Assembly: GCF_012489685.1 (NCBI RefSeq)
Contig: NC_080043.1
Coordinates: forward strand, 6,140,501 to 6,204,500
Direction: 5' to 3'
From: Lotus japonicus
Lineage: Eukaryota > Streptophyta > Magnoliopsida > Fabales > Fabaceae
DNA: 64,000 nucleotides
Below, one piece after another: positions 47,276 to 57,429 of this stretch. Made by a program: the position numbers and the translations under genes. Each line of letters opens with the position of its first letter. Position 1 is the first letter of the stretch. The notes under the pieces were generated by a model. That model saw only the letters and a list, made by a program, of their open reading frames with translations, did no database searches and was not told the DNA's origin.

Positions 47276-49434
47276 GTAGTAACTGAGAACGAAATATTTG
47301 ATTACAGACAGGCAGCTAATATACCAAATACTCAGGTGAAACCTGTCATAGATTTTGGGATTTTTTTTAGCTTTCAGTTTTTTAATTTAAGTTTTAGTTT
47401 TTATTTTTCAGTTTTGGAAAGTTGATAAATGTATTAATTTATGGTTGTTGGTATCAATTAATGTAAGAAATAGTATTTTATCAATTTTGCAGCCACCTAG
47501 AATGATAGAGTGTGTTTGTGGTGGAGTGTAGTGGTGATGTAGAGTGTGCTAATGGTTATGCCAATGATGACTAATGGTTGTGGATTTCTAAGGGTGGCAA
47601 CAAGAATGGTGGAAGGACCTAAATTGTGGCAAGTGGCAACAATAACAATGGCGGATATCAGGGGACGGTGGAGGGTGTTGGACAACGAAGGTGGACGGAG
47701 TCGCACGATAGTGGGAGGTGACATTGGTAGTTGGGTGATGGAGGGGAAGGGAACTAGACATCAGTCACATCAAGAGTGTCAGACAATACGACTCAATTAT
47801 GGATAAAAGAAATTATACAAGCATTGAAACCATTAATCTCATATTTTTGGTAATATTTCCTATTCTATAATTTTTTTATCATTTGGGCTAAATGTACTTT
47901 TAGTCCCTCTAAATATTGGGTTCTTTGGTTTGGTCTCTCACCAAAATTTCTTATGTGGGACAAACATTTAATGTGGTAGGTGATGTAGATTTGAATTATT
48001 TAAGGCGCTCATTGGTATTTGGCAGTTAGCAAAAGTGATGGCCTTATCTAGCATATCGCTTGAGGGAGGTTTTGTTCTCGGTCATTGCACCACAACCAAC
48101 ATTGTTCTAGCTTAGGAGATGATGCAATTCATGAAAAGAACCAAGCTTCGCACGAGTGTTCCGACTATCAAGATTGATATGGAAAAAGTACATGATAAAT
48201 GTAAATTAGAATTATCTTCATTTAATGGTTAAAGGGCTCGGTTTCCCTAGGCGAATTCCTTCCTAATCATGTGGTGTGCGAATCTACTAACTTGTCAATC
48301 TTGTAGAATGACTCCTGACTTGATGGTTTCACTCCAACTAAGGGCCTTCGGCAAGGTGAGCCGATGTCTCCATACCTCTTCCTCTTATGTACATGTATTC
48401 TCATTCAACGAAAAGTTGACTAGATAGCTTGGATACTGATTTATGTAGCTGAGTAGCTCCAAATTGTCTATGAATATCACACCTTTTGTTTGTGGGTGAT
48501 ATCCTCCTCTTTGTCATGTAAAGTTGATTTGGCATTTCTTCAAACAAGTGAGGCTCGATTATCAATGAAACAAAGAGGCATGAGAGCTTAAAGATGACAA
48601 TAAGAATTTTCTAGTAGAATTGATGTCAGAAAAATGCAAGTAACCCATTACGTTTCACAATGTTGGTGTTGTATGCGGAAGAGAAGTTGAAAGATATTAA
48701 AGATCACCTGGAAAATACAATGCTTAATGATTTCATAAAAAAAATGACTCAAGGACCAATACAAAAAATTTCATTTCTCAACTTCAAATGCATACCAAGT
48801 TATTGGAATTGTCCCATAACTGTCGGTTGTGGAGATACCTTGAGAACTAAAAGTTGTTTGGCATGAACTTCTATAATAAAAATATGACTCAACCGACTTC
48901 TTGTAGTTAATCCTGACCATTGATTATTTTTATATTTATCCTATTGTAAAAAAAGAGTGTTGTGCCAGTGCACTAGTGAACTACCCACCCACTACTTTTC
49001 CATAGATGCCATTAGCGAAATAATTATGAAAAATGCTAGCAGCATTTACATGAATTTCAACCCATTAATAAAATTGTTAAATCCAGTGTTGGTGTCACTC
49101 CTCAATGACTATTTTCCCTATTTATTGTATAACACCACAAAACCATTTAGTGCAGTGGAAATTTACAATGACTGCCGCTGATTTTGCTTGTAAATCTAGC
49201 ATTCAAGCCAAGAAAAGAAAGGGAAAACGTGAGGGAGAACGAAAAACAAAACTGAAAGGAGATTCTTCCAGACCAAAATTCATAAATAGCAAATATATTA
49301 ACTCTATTCTTTACAATCACACAGCTGGCCATGAAATTTTGGCACACTAAAAGTTAAAGATAAAGAAAAAATTCCTCCTTCCTTTTGTTAGCTACAAGGA
49401 TAAAAGTCAGGTACAAGGTTTAGAGCATTGCTTT
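47276..49434. other. Intergenic region with a LINE reverse-transcriptase remnant
   Basis: It begins with the likely Rab promoter, then a GGT-rich low-complexity tract at about 47505-47745. The LINE remnant is listed separately. Nothing else is recognisable up to the bHLH gene's 3' end. Confidence 0.5.
48050..48570 (+). pseudogene. LINE (L1-type) reverse transcriptase remnant
   Basis: Frameshifted forward pieces read SLEGGFVLGHCTTTNIVLA, then KIDMEKVHDK, and a clear motif PTKGLRQGEPMSPYLFLLCT. The last is the plant L1 G-L-R-Q-G-D-P-L-S-P-Y-L-F block. Multiple stops and frameshifts show it is inactive. No 5' or 3' terminus was identified. Confidence 0.75.
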
Positions 49435-52400
49435 CTAATTACTTGTACAAGTGCACTTTGCCTTTGCTTCTGTAAGTATCTGCAAGATGAGAATATTCAT
49501 GGTTAGACATATAGACTTCAGTGAGAGCTCACTTTCTTTTCTTTTAAATGATAAAGGGAAGACCTAGGACCTGTTTAGTTAATTTTTTTTAAAATCATCT
49601 CTGATTTTTATTTTCACTAATAATCATAAAAATGAGGTGGTTTATTTTCACATTGTTACTAAATTTTAAGATTTGTAGAATGAGGAAAATTACGAAGTTG
49701 TTGTTTTCACCATAGAGGCCCTGATAGCTGAAAATAAAGTGGCATTTTTATGACTATAAAAAACACAAATTCTCAAACAAAAGAGTTCCTTGCATTTCTC
49801 TAGTACCTGAACTTGTTTCTGCAGGCCTTTGATGTACTCAGTTGTCAAATCCAACAAATCTGCTGTGCTTGTTTGCTGCCAAGATGGAAGTTTCAATTCA
49901 TCAATTTGCTTATGAAGCTTCACTCAGGCACATAAATAATGTGCTAGGCTAGTGAGAGAGTTAGATTAATTACCTTGTCTGATTGTGGAAAGAGGCCTTG
50001 CAATTTCTTGATTCTTGAACTAATTCGTGTTCTTCTTTCCTGAAACATGTAGATCATAACAAATGAAAACAGCACTTGTCTAAATTTCAATGCAGCCAAG
50101 TTGTTTTTAATGTAGCTCTGAATGCAAATGAGACTTTTAGTGCATGTGAGAAATCTTTCGACAATTAATTTTAAGGCTAAAATCAGTTCTGTAGAGAAGT
50201 TTCTGGGAGTAGCTTCTGAGTGCGGGAATTGTTTCTTTGAAAAAACAACTGATTAAAAACATTTTTACTCACCCTCTCTGCAATGCTTCTTGGGTGAGTG
50301 GCAAAGCCTCTTTTGGCACGAATTTTACACAGAACAGATCCTTGAATTTGAAGAAACTTGTCCATGGATTCCATCTTAGTAGAAGAACTAGGAAGACTCA
50401 AATGGTGGGTCAAAAGCTTTTGACTTCCAAACCCTGCATCCTGGTAAGCAATTTTCACTGATCAACAATTGATAAAAAAAGGCCAAATGGTTGAAAACAA
50501 ATAAAAAAAGCATTGTTTTCTGCTATACCATAGTTTCCATTAAATTTGTGGTTCCAAACATGAATTCACTATTGTTAGTGGCTGTTTTGGAGGCATTGAA
50601 TGCAGAACCATCCCATAAGTAGCTAGGCATGTAACTTATAGTGTTGCTAGTATCGCTTCCAATGTTTCTTCTTTCAACACAATTTGCTTGGAGATCTTCA
50701 TGTTCAGTCTCAGCAATCTGTGGCATCCTTGTGGAGCAAGAGGATGTTCTAGATGAGAAATTGAAAGTACCATGTAACCCACTACTTGATGTAGTGGCAT
50801 GTCCATTTGGGACAGCACTGGCTCCAAAACTACCTACCTCTCTTAATGCTGCAAGACCTGCAAGTACATGTAATTTTTTCAGAAAACTAAAGTATATGTT
50901 GTTTTTCTGGTAGCAAATTCCCAATGTAAAATCAGGCTCTCACTAAATGGAGTATAGCTATGTTTGGTTTTCCATTACTTCATAATGTACAAACGGAAAA
51001 GTAAGATTTTGACATGGTAACTTAAATGTGAATCGGCGCTAAATTCAACAGAAATCTAGACATAGATTGAGTAAAGATGAGAATGACCAACTTGTAAAGG
51101 ACAAAACTTCCCTATCTAGTTTCTCTAACCAAAGACTCAACCCTTAACTTTTCTTAAAGGAAACCCAATCATGGGTTGGGTTGGTAAGGAAATGTACAAT
51201 TTATCATTAGAAGAATAAGGTACAAAAAAAAAGTAGAATATTATTTAGATACTCAAATAGTTCATTGCACTTGTACCTCATTTTTCTCTTAATCTTTCTC
51301 TGTTAAGTAATAATCCAAGTTAGCAGTAGTAGTTAGTTAGTGGGCCTGGTTAAATGTAAAAGCCCAGTGGAGTGTGAGCCCAAGTTATGGGTTGTATATA
51401 GCTGCATATTGCAGTGTTGTGTAACTAATGAATCAATAATCAGTTTTCATTTGTTATCTCTAATCTTCCAGCACTCTCTCTTTCTCTCTCGTTCTGTTAT
51501 TCTTCTCTGAACTCCAACAACTGGTATCAGAGCCTATCCTAGATCCATTTGTTGTGGAGATCACCCATATTTGGGCCACCCGTTGTTGATCCCACGTTCC
51601 AGTCTGTTCAATCCTGGACGTGAGGGGGTGTGTTAGAAGTCCCACATTGGCTAGAGATAGAGCCAAGATAAGCTTTATAAGGGTAGTGCAAACCTCAACT
51701 CTTGAGCTAGCTTTTGTGGTTGAGTATAGGCCTCTCAATTTCTAATTTGGTATCAGAGCCTATCCTAGATCCATTTGTTGTGGAGATCACCCATATTTGG
51801 GCCACCCGTTGTTGATCCCACGTTCCAGTCTGTTCAATCCTGGACGTGAGGGGGTGTGTTAGAAGTCGTCAAATCTTTTCCTTCTGGTAGCTTGATTTTT
51901 TTGTGTCTCTATGTGGATGACTTACTCATCACTGGCAGTAGCTCTCAAGAAATTGAAGCTGTGAAAAAGAGCTTGAAAGGTGAATTTGAAATGACAGATT
52001 TGGGCAAACTGTCTTATTTCCTGGGAATTGAATTTGTTCAAACCAGTAAGGGAATTCTTATGCATCAGAGGAAGTATGCTTCAGAGGTTTTGAAGAGATT
52101 CAATTTGTTGAACTGTAATGCTTCAGAAACTCCAGTTGAGGGTAATTTGAAGTTGGGACTTTGTGAAACTGAGGCAGAAGTTGATAGCACACAGTTTAGA
52201 CAATTGGTTGGTTGTCTAAGGTTTTTGTGTCACACTAGACCAGAGATTTCTTATGGTGTTGGCTTGGTCAGTAGGTTTATGAGCTGTCCTAGGCAGTCAC
52301 ATCTTGCTGCAGCCAAGAAAATTCTCAGATACCTAAAGGGAACACTTAATCACGGAGTCTTCTTTCCTAGACACTTGCCAGATCAGGAAGGGGATGGTAA

Positions 52401-54817
52401 TCTACATCTTGTAGCTTACACTGACTCTGATTGGTGTGGTGATCAAGTGGATAGGCGTAGCACAATGGGATATGTGTTTTACTTTGGGAAAGCACCAGTC
52501 TCATGGTCATCAAAGAAACAAGCTGTAGTTGCTTTATCAACTTGTGAAGCGGAATATATAGCAGCATGTAGTGCTGCATGTCAAGGTCTGTGGTTGCTGT
52601 CTTTGATTGAAGAATTAGGACTGAAGACTGATGAAGCTGTCCTTCTGAAGATTGACAACAAGTCAGCAATAGATCTTGCGAAGAATCCAGTTAGTCATGG
52701 TAGGTCCAAACATATAGAGACCAAATACCATTTTCTGAGAGATCAAGTCTGCAAAGGTCGGATTAAATTGCAGCATTGTGGTACAAATTTGCAGATAGCT
52801 GATGTTTTGACAAAGGCTTTGAAGATTGACAAGTTCAAGTATATGAGAGAACAATTGAATGTCAAGAATTTCTGAATTGTGCAGCTGAACTAATTGTTGA
52901 ACTGTTTTGTAGTTTTTTCCCTTTCATTAGGTTTTTCTGCAATATCTGGTTTAGCATTGTTGTGATAGTTTAGCTTTGTTACATGTTTTGTTGTAAGCTT
53001 CTTGGATTAGGAGGGGATGTTAAGTAATAATCCAAGTTAGCAGTAGTAGTTAGTTAGTGGGCCTGGTTAAATGTAAAAGCCCAGTGGAGTGTGAGCCCAA
53101 GTTATGGGTTGTATATAGCTGCATATTGCAGTGTTGTGTAACTAATGAATCAATAATCAGTTTTCATTTGTTATCTCTAATCTTCCAGCACTCTCTCTTT
53201 CTCTCTCGTTCTGTTATTCTTCTCTGAACTCCAACATTCTCTTCTCATCACATCCGTTATTTTTCTCTGTTATCTTCCTTTGTCACTTTAGGAGTCCGCT
53301 CATTATTTTCCCATTACAAGAATATACTACCCAGTAAAAGAAATGTATTTCCCTAGCTACCCAGCAAGCTTTTCTGCCTCCTTTTCAAATATCACACACC
53401 CAAAAAAAAAGTTCAATATAATTAGTTTCTTTCAATTCAGAGACATTTATTTCTTACAAAGAATTGTTAAAATGAAAGTCAACTCTCTTTGCAAGAAAAA
53501 TGTGAACAAGCGATCTTATATCACGGACATATCTTTCCCAATTGCTTTACTATATATTAGGTCAATATTGCAGATAAAAGGGATCTGACTTAATATGAAT
53601 TGAATCTAAGTAGTAACTAACTTGCAAGCTTTGGTCAACTCTGAAAGGCAAATTTAAAATTTCCAAAAACCTAAGAACAGATATGGTCTACTAACCTCTC
53701 CTATGGATATAACTAAAGTAGGTTTTAAGAAAATTGTTTCAAATTTAGACTAACAGCTGTTTGATCAAATTCTTTTTTCATAGAATCAATTCCGAAAGTC
53801 AAAATCTACTCACAAAAGTTCTTAAACTCAATTCTGAAAGTCAAAACCAATTCATAAAAACTTCTCCCCAAAATTAATTCTAACGTTTTAATCAATTGTA
53901 GATGAATTTCCAAATATGTATTTAGCCATATCTCTTTTACATATGAGAGAACACAGGGAATTGAGTTTGGTGCCCCACCCCTTAGACTTTGCACCCCACT
54001 TTATTAAATACGGAATTTAAAGTTCCGTATCAATACGGAAAATAAAATTCCGTATCTGTTTTAGTATATAATGAGTGGTTGAAAATGTGACACGCATGCT
54101 TAAATACAGTACGGAATTTTAAGTTCCGTATTCAATAGGGAGAATACGGAATTTTAAATTCCGTATTTGATAAAGTGGGGTGTCAAGCCCCATAGGTGGG
54201 GTGTCAAACCCAACTCCCGAGAACACATCAGAAACCACAAGAAGAATTGAAGAAACACTGCACTAGCATATTCCATGATAGTAACCAGGTAAGATAAAAG
54301 GCATACCATTATCAACTGAATAATTGGAGAAAAACCCAGCAGGGGAGCTCTTTTGCCTTATGAGATTGGAGGAGAAATTGCTAGAACCCCCTTTATTTTG
54401 TGTGTAATTTTCAGGAGCTAGAGCCCTCACTGCACTCAATGAGCCATCAAAAGAATTCCCAGAAGCACCTAAAGAACCATTAGGCAAACCTTGAGTTTGC
54501 TGAGGTTGGTAAGTTATTTGAGATGGAGAAACATAAGAGTAACCATTATGTTTTGAAACAGGGTTTATTTCTTGCTTCACTGGGTTGTCTCCAACCTCAT
54601 GCAAAGGTTCTGAATTGGATGAAATCAACTTGGCCAACATGGATTCCATATCTGAACTTGTGGAGGGAGGGTAATTCTGATTATGATCCTCACTTCTGAA
54701 AGGTTCCTCATCCGTAAGGCTTTTCAGCAGTGAGCTTGGAGCAGAATTGTACCTCAATAGTCCAGAATTTTGCTGGTGACAATGTTGTTGTGGGTAACCA
54801 ATATTATTTGAATCCAT
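49435..54817 (-). CDS. bHLH transcription factor, AKS/FBH (bHLH122/130) group
   Basis: Six minus-strand exons, 54307-54817, 50529-50857, 50273-50440, 49974-50039, 49807-49875 and 49435-49479, join in frame to 395 residues. The bHLH domain (about 325-380) reads KIRAKRGFATHPRSIAE, RERRTRISSRIKKLQGLFP and TADLLDLTTEYIKGLQKQ, with the Glu-Arg residues of E-box binders. The N-terminus has GLLRYNSAPSSLL and, near the end of exon 1, LIRQKSSPAGFF, the group's conserved L-x-R-Q-x-S sites. In Arabidopsis relatives SnRK2 kinases phosphorylate such sites to control 14-3-3 binding in guard cells; others promote CONSTANS transcription. The chosen start is MDSNN. An upstream in-frame ATG at 54880 would add 21 residues. 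Intron 1 (3.4 kb) holds a copia/TRIM element and a Mutator-type MITE. Confidence 0.92.
51522..51867 (+). mobile_element. TRIM units nested in the copia element
   Basis: The 120-bp block from TGGTATCAGAGCC to TGTTAGAAGTC occurs twice without change (51522-51641 and 51748-51867), enclosing one LTR of about 117 bp that begins TGTTAGAAGTCCCACATTGG. A gtgagggggtg purine tract precedes each LTR start. It is the same family as the tandem TRIM at 18966-19432. Confidence 0.85.
51639..51681 (+). promoter_or_regulatory. snRNA-type USE plus TATA in the TRIM LTR
   Basis: GTCCCACATTG (51639-51649) differs by one base from the plant snRNA upstream sequence element RTCCCACATCG. TTTATAAG starts 24 nt later. 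Plant U6-type (Pol III) promoters have USE and TATA about 24 nt apart, while Pol II U-snRNA promoters are about one helical turn wider. The same pairing occurs at 19064-19107 (GTCCCACACTG, TTATAAAT) and 19311-19354, 25 nt apart. That the pairing works as a promoter is inference. Confidence 0.6.
51868..52875 (+). pseudogene. Copia pol 3' part: reverse transcriptase end and RNase H
   Basis: The open frame covers the RT active-site block LYVDDLLITGSS, then GKLSYFLGIEF, and the RNase H part (AYTDSDWCGDQVDRRST, SWSSKKQAVVALSTCEAEY, HIETKYHFLRDQV). It ends with a stop 143 bp before the 3' LTR. It lacks gag, protease, integrase and the first RT motifs. The open frame continues upstream into TRIM sequence, where an ATG at 51856 occurs by chance. 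It is intact as far as it goes, in line with the young age of the insertion. Confidence 0.9.
53956..54218. mobile_element. Mutator-type MITE with 9-bp duplication and nested palindromes
   Basis: The ends GGGAATTGAGTTTGGTGCC and (reverse complement) GGGAGTTGGGTTTGACACC form long imperfect TIRs, flanked by the 9-bp repeat GAGAACACA (53947-53955 and 54219-54227). Inside, the palindrome tacggaatttnaanttccgta occurs four times in varied form. Nine-bp duplications are the mark of Mutator-like elements. It lies in intron 1 of the bHLH gene. Confidence 0.85.
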
Positions 54818-55379
54818 TTCTTGGTTCCTCCTTACTTCCCCTTCAGAGTACTTGAGAGCATGACTATACACAAGACTCATCTTTATAATAACCTGAAAAT
54901 CACCCAAAAGAAAAGAAATGAAAAGAAGTTATCTTCATGTTTCCTTTAATCAGCTTATTATTCTGCATAATCAATTCTGTTAATCAGAAGCTACTCACAT
55001 AAACTTTTTGTTTCAAAGAATATTTATACATGTTTACCTTAGTGACTGGGATAACCTCAAAATTTGATGTGTGAGCTTCCAAAGAAAAATGCAAATTCTA
55101 TCTTCAATGATGTTCCAAAGAACTAAAACACCATGTTCCAGAGCTTAATATCAAGATACAGAATTAAGAGGAAGAGAAGAGTTGTTGAGAGGAAACTAAT
55201 TTTTGTCTTGCCGTTGGGGTGTATTTATCTAGTATGTTGTTCTGTGATCACCCTTATATTTTCACAATATTACAATTATACCATGATATCGTAATGTGAC
55301 CCATTATAATCATTTTTAATCTTTCATTCTGTTGCCGCTGGCCAAACATGCTCCATGAAATGGCCAAACTTCAGAGGAG
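54818..55379. other. 5' region of the bHLH gene
   Basis: Minus-strand leader. A good acceptor (attttcag, near 54894) shows a 5'UTR intron ending about 77 bp before the chosen start. An upstream short frame MVF-stop lies in the distal leader near 55131. No other gene was seen. Confidence 0.45.
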
Positions 55380-56960
55380 GTTTTTTTTTTCTTCCTCGAA
55401 AGCAAAATGATATATTAGATATTATAGTCAAGAATACATAAACCAATAATAAAAAAAGGACACAACAGCTAAATAAAGCCAACGCAGCAAAAACACTCAA
55501 AAATGCCCCAAGACCAAATTATGCAACTAGCCCTAAAAAGGAAAACAACCCGACCTCATATCTCATAGCAACCCCTACCAAAAGACCATTGAAGGAAGGG
55601 CCAGCGCAAGCAACAAGAAAGCCTCCAAATAATCAAACGGAAAAACCCTTACACCCGACCAAAAAGAAACCAACCAACCACCACCTTTAAGGAGGTTTGC
55701 TCGCTTGAATCATTGTCGCAATCTAGTTCAGAGCAGTCGCATATGTGCAATCATACGTTATGCCCAAGCGTTTTCCCATCAAGAGGGAACTCCTCGCTCT
55801 AGTTATAACGCCATAAGGCTCTGAAAACTCCGCTGGCAAGAGCATCAACTGATTTTCATCGTCCGCCTCCAAAGAAGTAGACTCTTCCAATACACCACGC
55901 CAGGCCGTCTCAACCATATTGAGCTAAAGCGAATCTAAGATCCTAAATTAATTTTTTTAATATAAATAATTTAAATAAAATTTATTTTCGGGCTTTTTGA
56001 GATTCAAAATCGTTTATTAAATTATCATAAAGTTTCTTTTCCAATAGATAATAAAGTCAACCCATTTAATCTTTGCTGAGATATTGTTGATCTTAGATAT
56101 GATTTTATTAATTTTAATTTTGAAAAACTATGTTCCGCATAAGTACACTTACGCAATATATGCATTTGGGAAAGAATCAATTCTTTTTACATAAATAAGT
56201 ATGTCAATTGGTGTATCATTTTCTACATGTATAATTTCTTTTAAGATATTTAGTTCTGTAAATTAATCCAGTCTATCAATATTTGAGTTTTCATTAGGTT
56301 TTAATGAACGTTCAAGATTAAGACGAATTCAAAGAGATCAAATGAAAGGTCACACTCCTCTTTTGCTTTTTATCAATTCAAAATACTCAATAAATTAAAT
56401 TTAATTAAAAATGAATGTTGCACTTAATAGATTCATTCTTTTAGGCACTCAATATGTTATTTAATTGCTCTATTCTTAGATTATTTCCTTTGAAATATAT
56501 ACTAGTTTGTTTAAAAAAAAAAATTGGGGCCAAAAAAATGTTGGGGCCTAAAGCGAGGGCTTTACTGGCCTAAGGGTTGAGACGGCCCTGACCACGCCAC
56601 TAGAGAACCCAAGCTGATCCTTCTTCTTCTTTCCACTCTTCTCAACTAACCTAGGCCTACTAGTCTCTACTTCACAACCACGAGGTGCATAAAGCACCTC
56701 ATGAGGCGAAGCAAAGGTCTCCTCCCTCACCCCAGCATCAAGACAAACACCTAAAGCATCTTTCAATGCGCATCTTCTAGAAGGCGTGGAGCAAAGCAAC
56801 CTTACGCTAACAGAAGGCTCAACACCCAAGGATAAGACTTTCGGGAACAAGAACTCGGGGGTACGCCCTCTACCCATCAATCGCCACACACCAAGATGAA
56901 TCCGACATATCACGGGATCAATTTCAAGAAACAAAGCCGCATTAGGCTAAGAGCCCCTAT
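55380..56960 (-). pseudogene. LINE-like remnant, interrupted by a hAT element
   Basis: On the minus strand one open block (about 56934-56600) reads RIHLGVWRLMGRGRTPEF and ends with KKKKDQLGFSSG. A second block (55917-55723) reads GVLEESTSLEADDENQ. The remnant ends at 55381 with an A-tract on its coding strand. The A-rich 3' end and surrounding text resemble a LINE ORF1 region, but I do not recognise the domain firmly. The hAT insertion at 55902 splits it, and the two halves are also out of frame with each other. Confidence 0.4.
55902..56590. mobile_element. Non-autonomous hAT element with 8-bp duplication
   Basis: Inverted ends (C)AGGCCGTCTCAACC and GGTTGAGACGGCCCTG are flanked by the 8-bp direct repeat ACCACGCC (55894-55901 and 56591-56598). 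The 689-bp interior is AT-rich and has no transposase frame. Confidence 0.88.
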
Positions 56961-57139
56961 ACCCCAAACCACACCCTTCTCTTTTTTTTTAAAAAATCCC
57001 AAAAATATTTATATTAATTAATAACTTTCGAAGGCCGCCCTCTTAAAAACAACACCATCGCATCCTTAAATTTGGTATTCAAAAAACACATTTTGGATTA
57101 ATACCTTAATTTAGCATTCCATGCTCAACATAACATTTG

Positions 57140-57330
57140 ACAACACCCTACTACAGTTTTAATGTTAGAAAGGAATCTATCAATCTTGTTCTAGGCTTGA
57201 GGAGCTTCTTTTAAGCCATATAATATCTTTCTCAATTTGTAGATTTTTTCTTCCTCCCCTTTAATCTCAAGCCCAGGTGGCTGAGTTGCATAAACTTTTT
57301 CTTCTAAAGGTTCATTAAGAAATGTCGATC
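57140..57330 (-). pseudogene. Copia reverse transcriptase fragment
   Basis: The minus strand reads FLNEPLEEKVYATQPPG, then KIYKLRKILYGLKEAPQA, and a stop in place of Trp. This is the copia RT segment (F-L-N-G-x-L-x-E-E-V-Y-M-x-Q-P-P-G and L-Y-G-L-K-Q-A-P-R-A-W). It is an isolated relic without LTRs. Confidence 0.8.
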
Positions 57331-57425
57331 TTAAACCGCCGCTAACACATTTTGTGGCGGTTTTTGTGCACTAGTGATCGTTTTTAAACCGCCACAAAAT
57401 TTGTTAGTGCCGGTTTAAACTACCA
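57331..57425. mobile_element. Short foldback with CACTAGTG centre
   Basis: Inverted arms of about 33 bp (ttaaaccgccgctaacacat and its complement ending gtgccggtttaaa) enclose gcactagtg. The arms pair almost fully. It may be the subterminal repeats of a CACTA-type element or a small MITE; no duplication was seen. Confidence 0.4.
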
Positions 57426-57429
57426 TAAA

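Larger units (their letters stand above)
51301..53236 (+). mobile_element. Chimeric copia element with captured TRIM units
   Basis: Two identical 219-bp LTRs (51301-51519 and 53018-53236; TGTTAAG..CCAACA) are flanked by the 5-bp duplication TTCTC (51296-51300 and 53237-53241). A primer-binding site (TGGTATCAGAGC) follows the 5' LTR and a purine tract (aggagggga) precedes the 3' LTR. Between them lie a 109-bp TRIM internal segment, a TRIM LTR (51631-51747), a second identical internal segment (51748-51856), the first 11 bp of another TRIM LTR, and only the 3' part of copia pol. Gag, protease and integrase are missing, so the element depended on enzymes supplied by others. LTR identity means a very young insertion. 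It sits antisense inside intron 1 of the bHLH gene. Confidence 0.95.
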
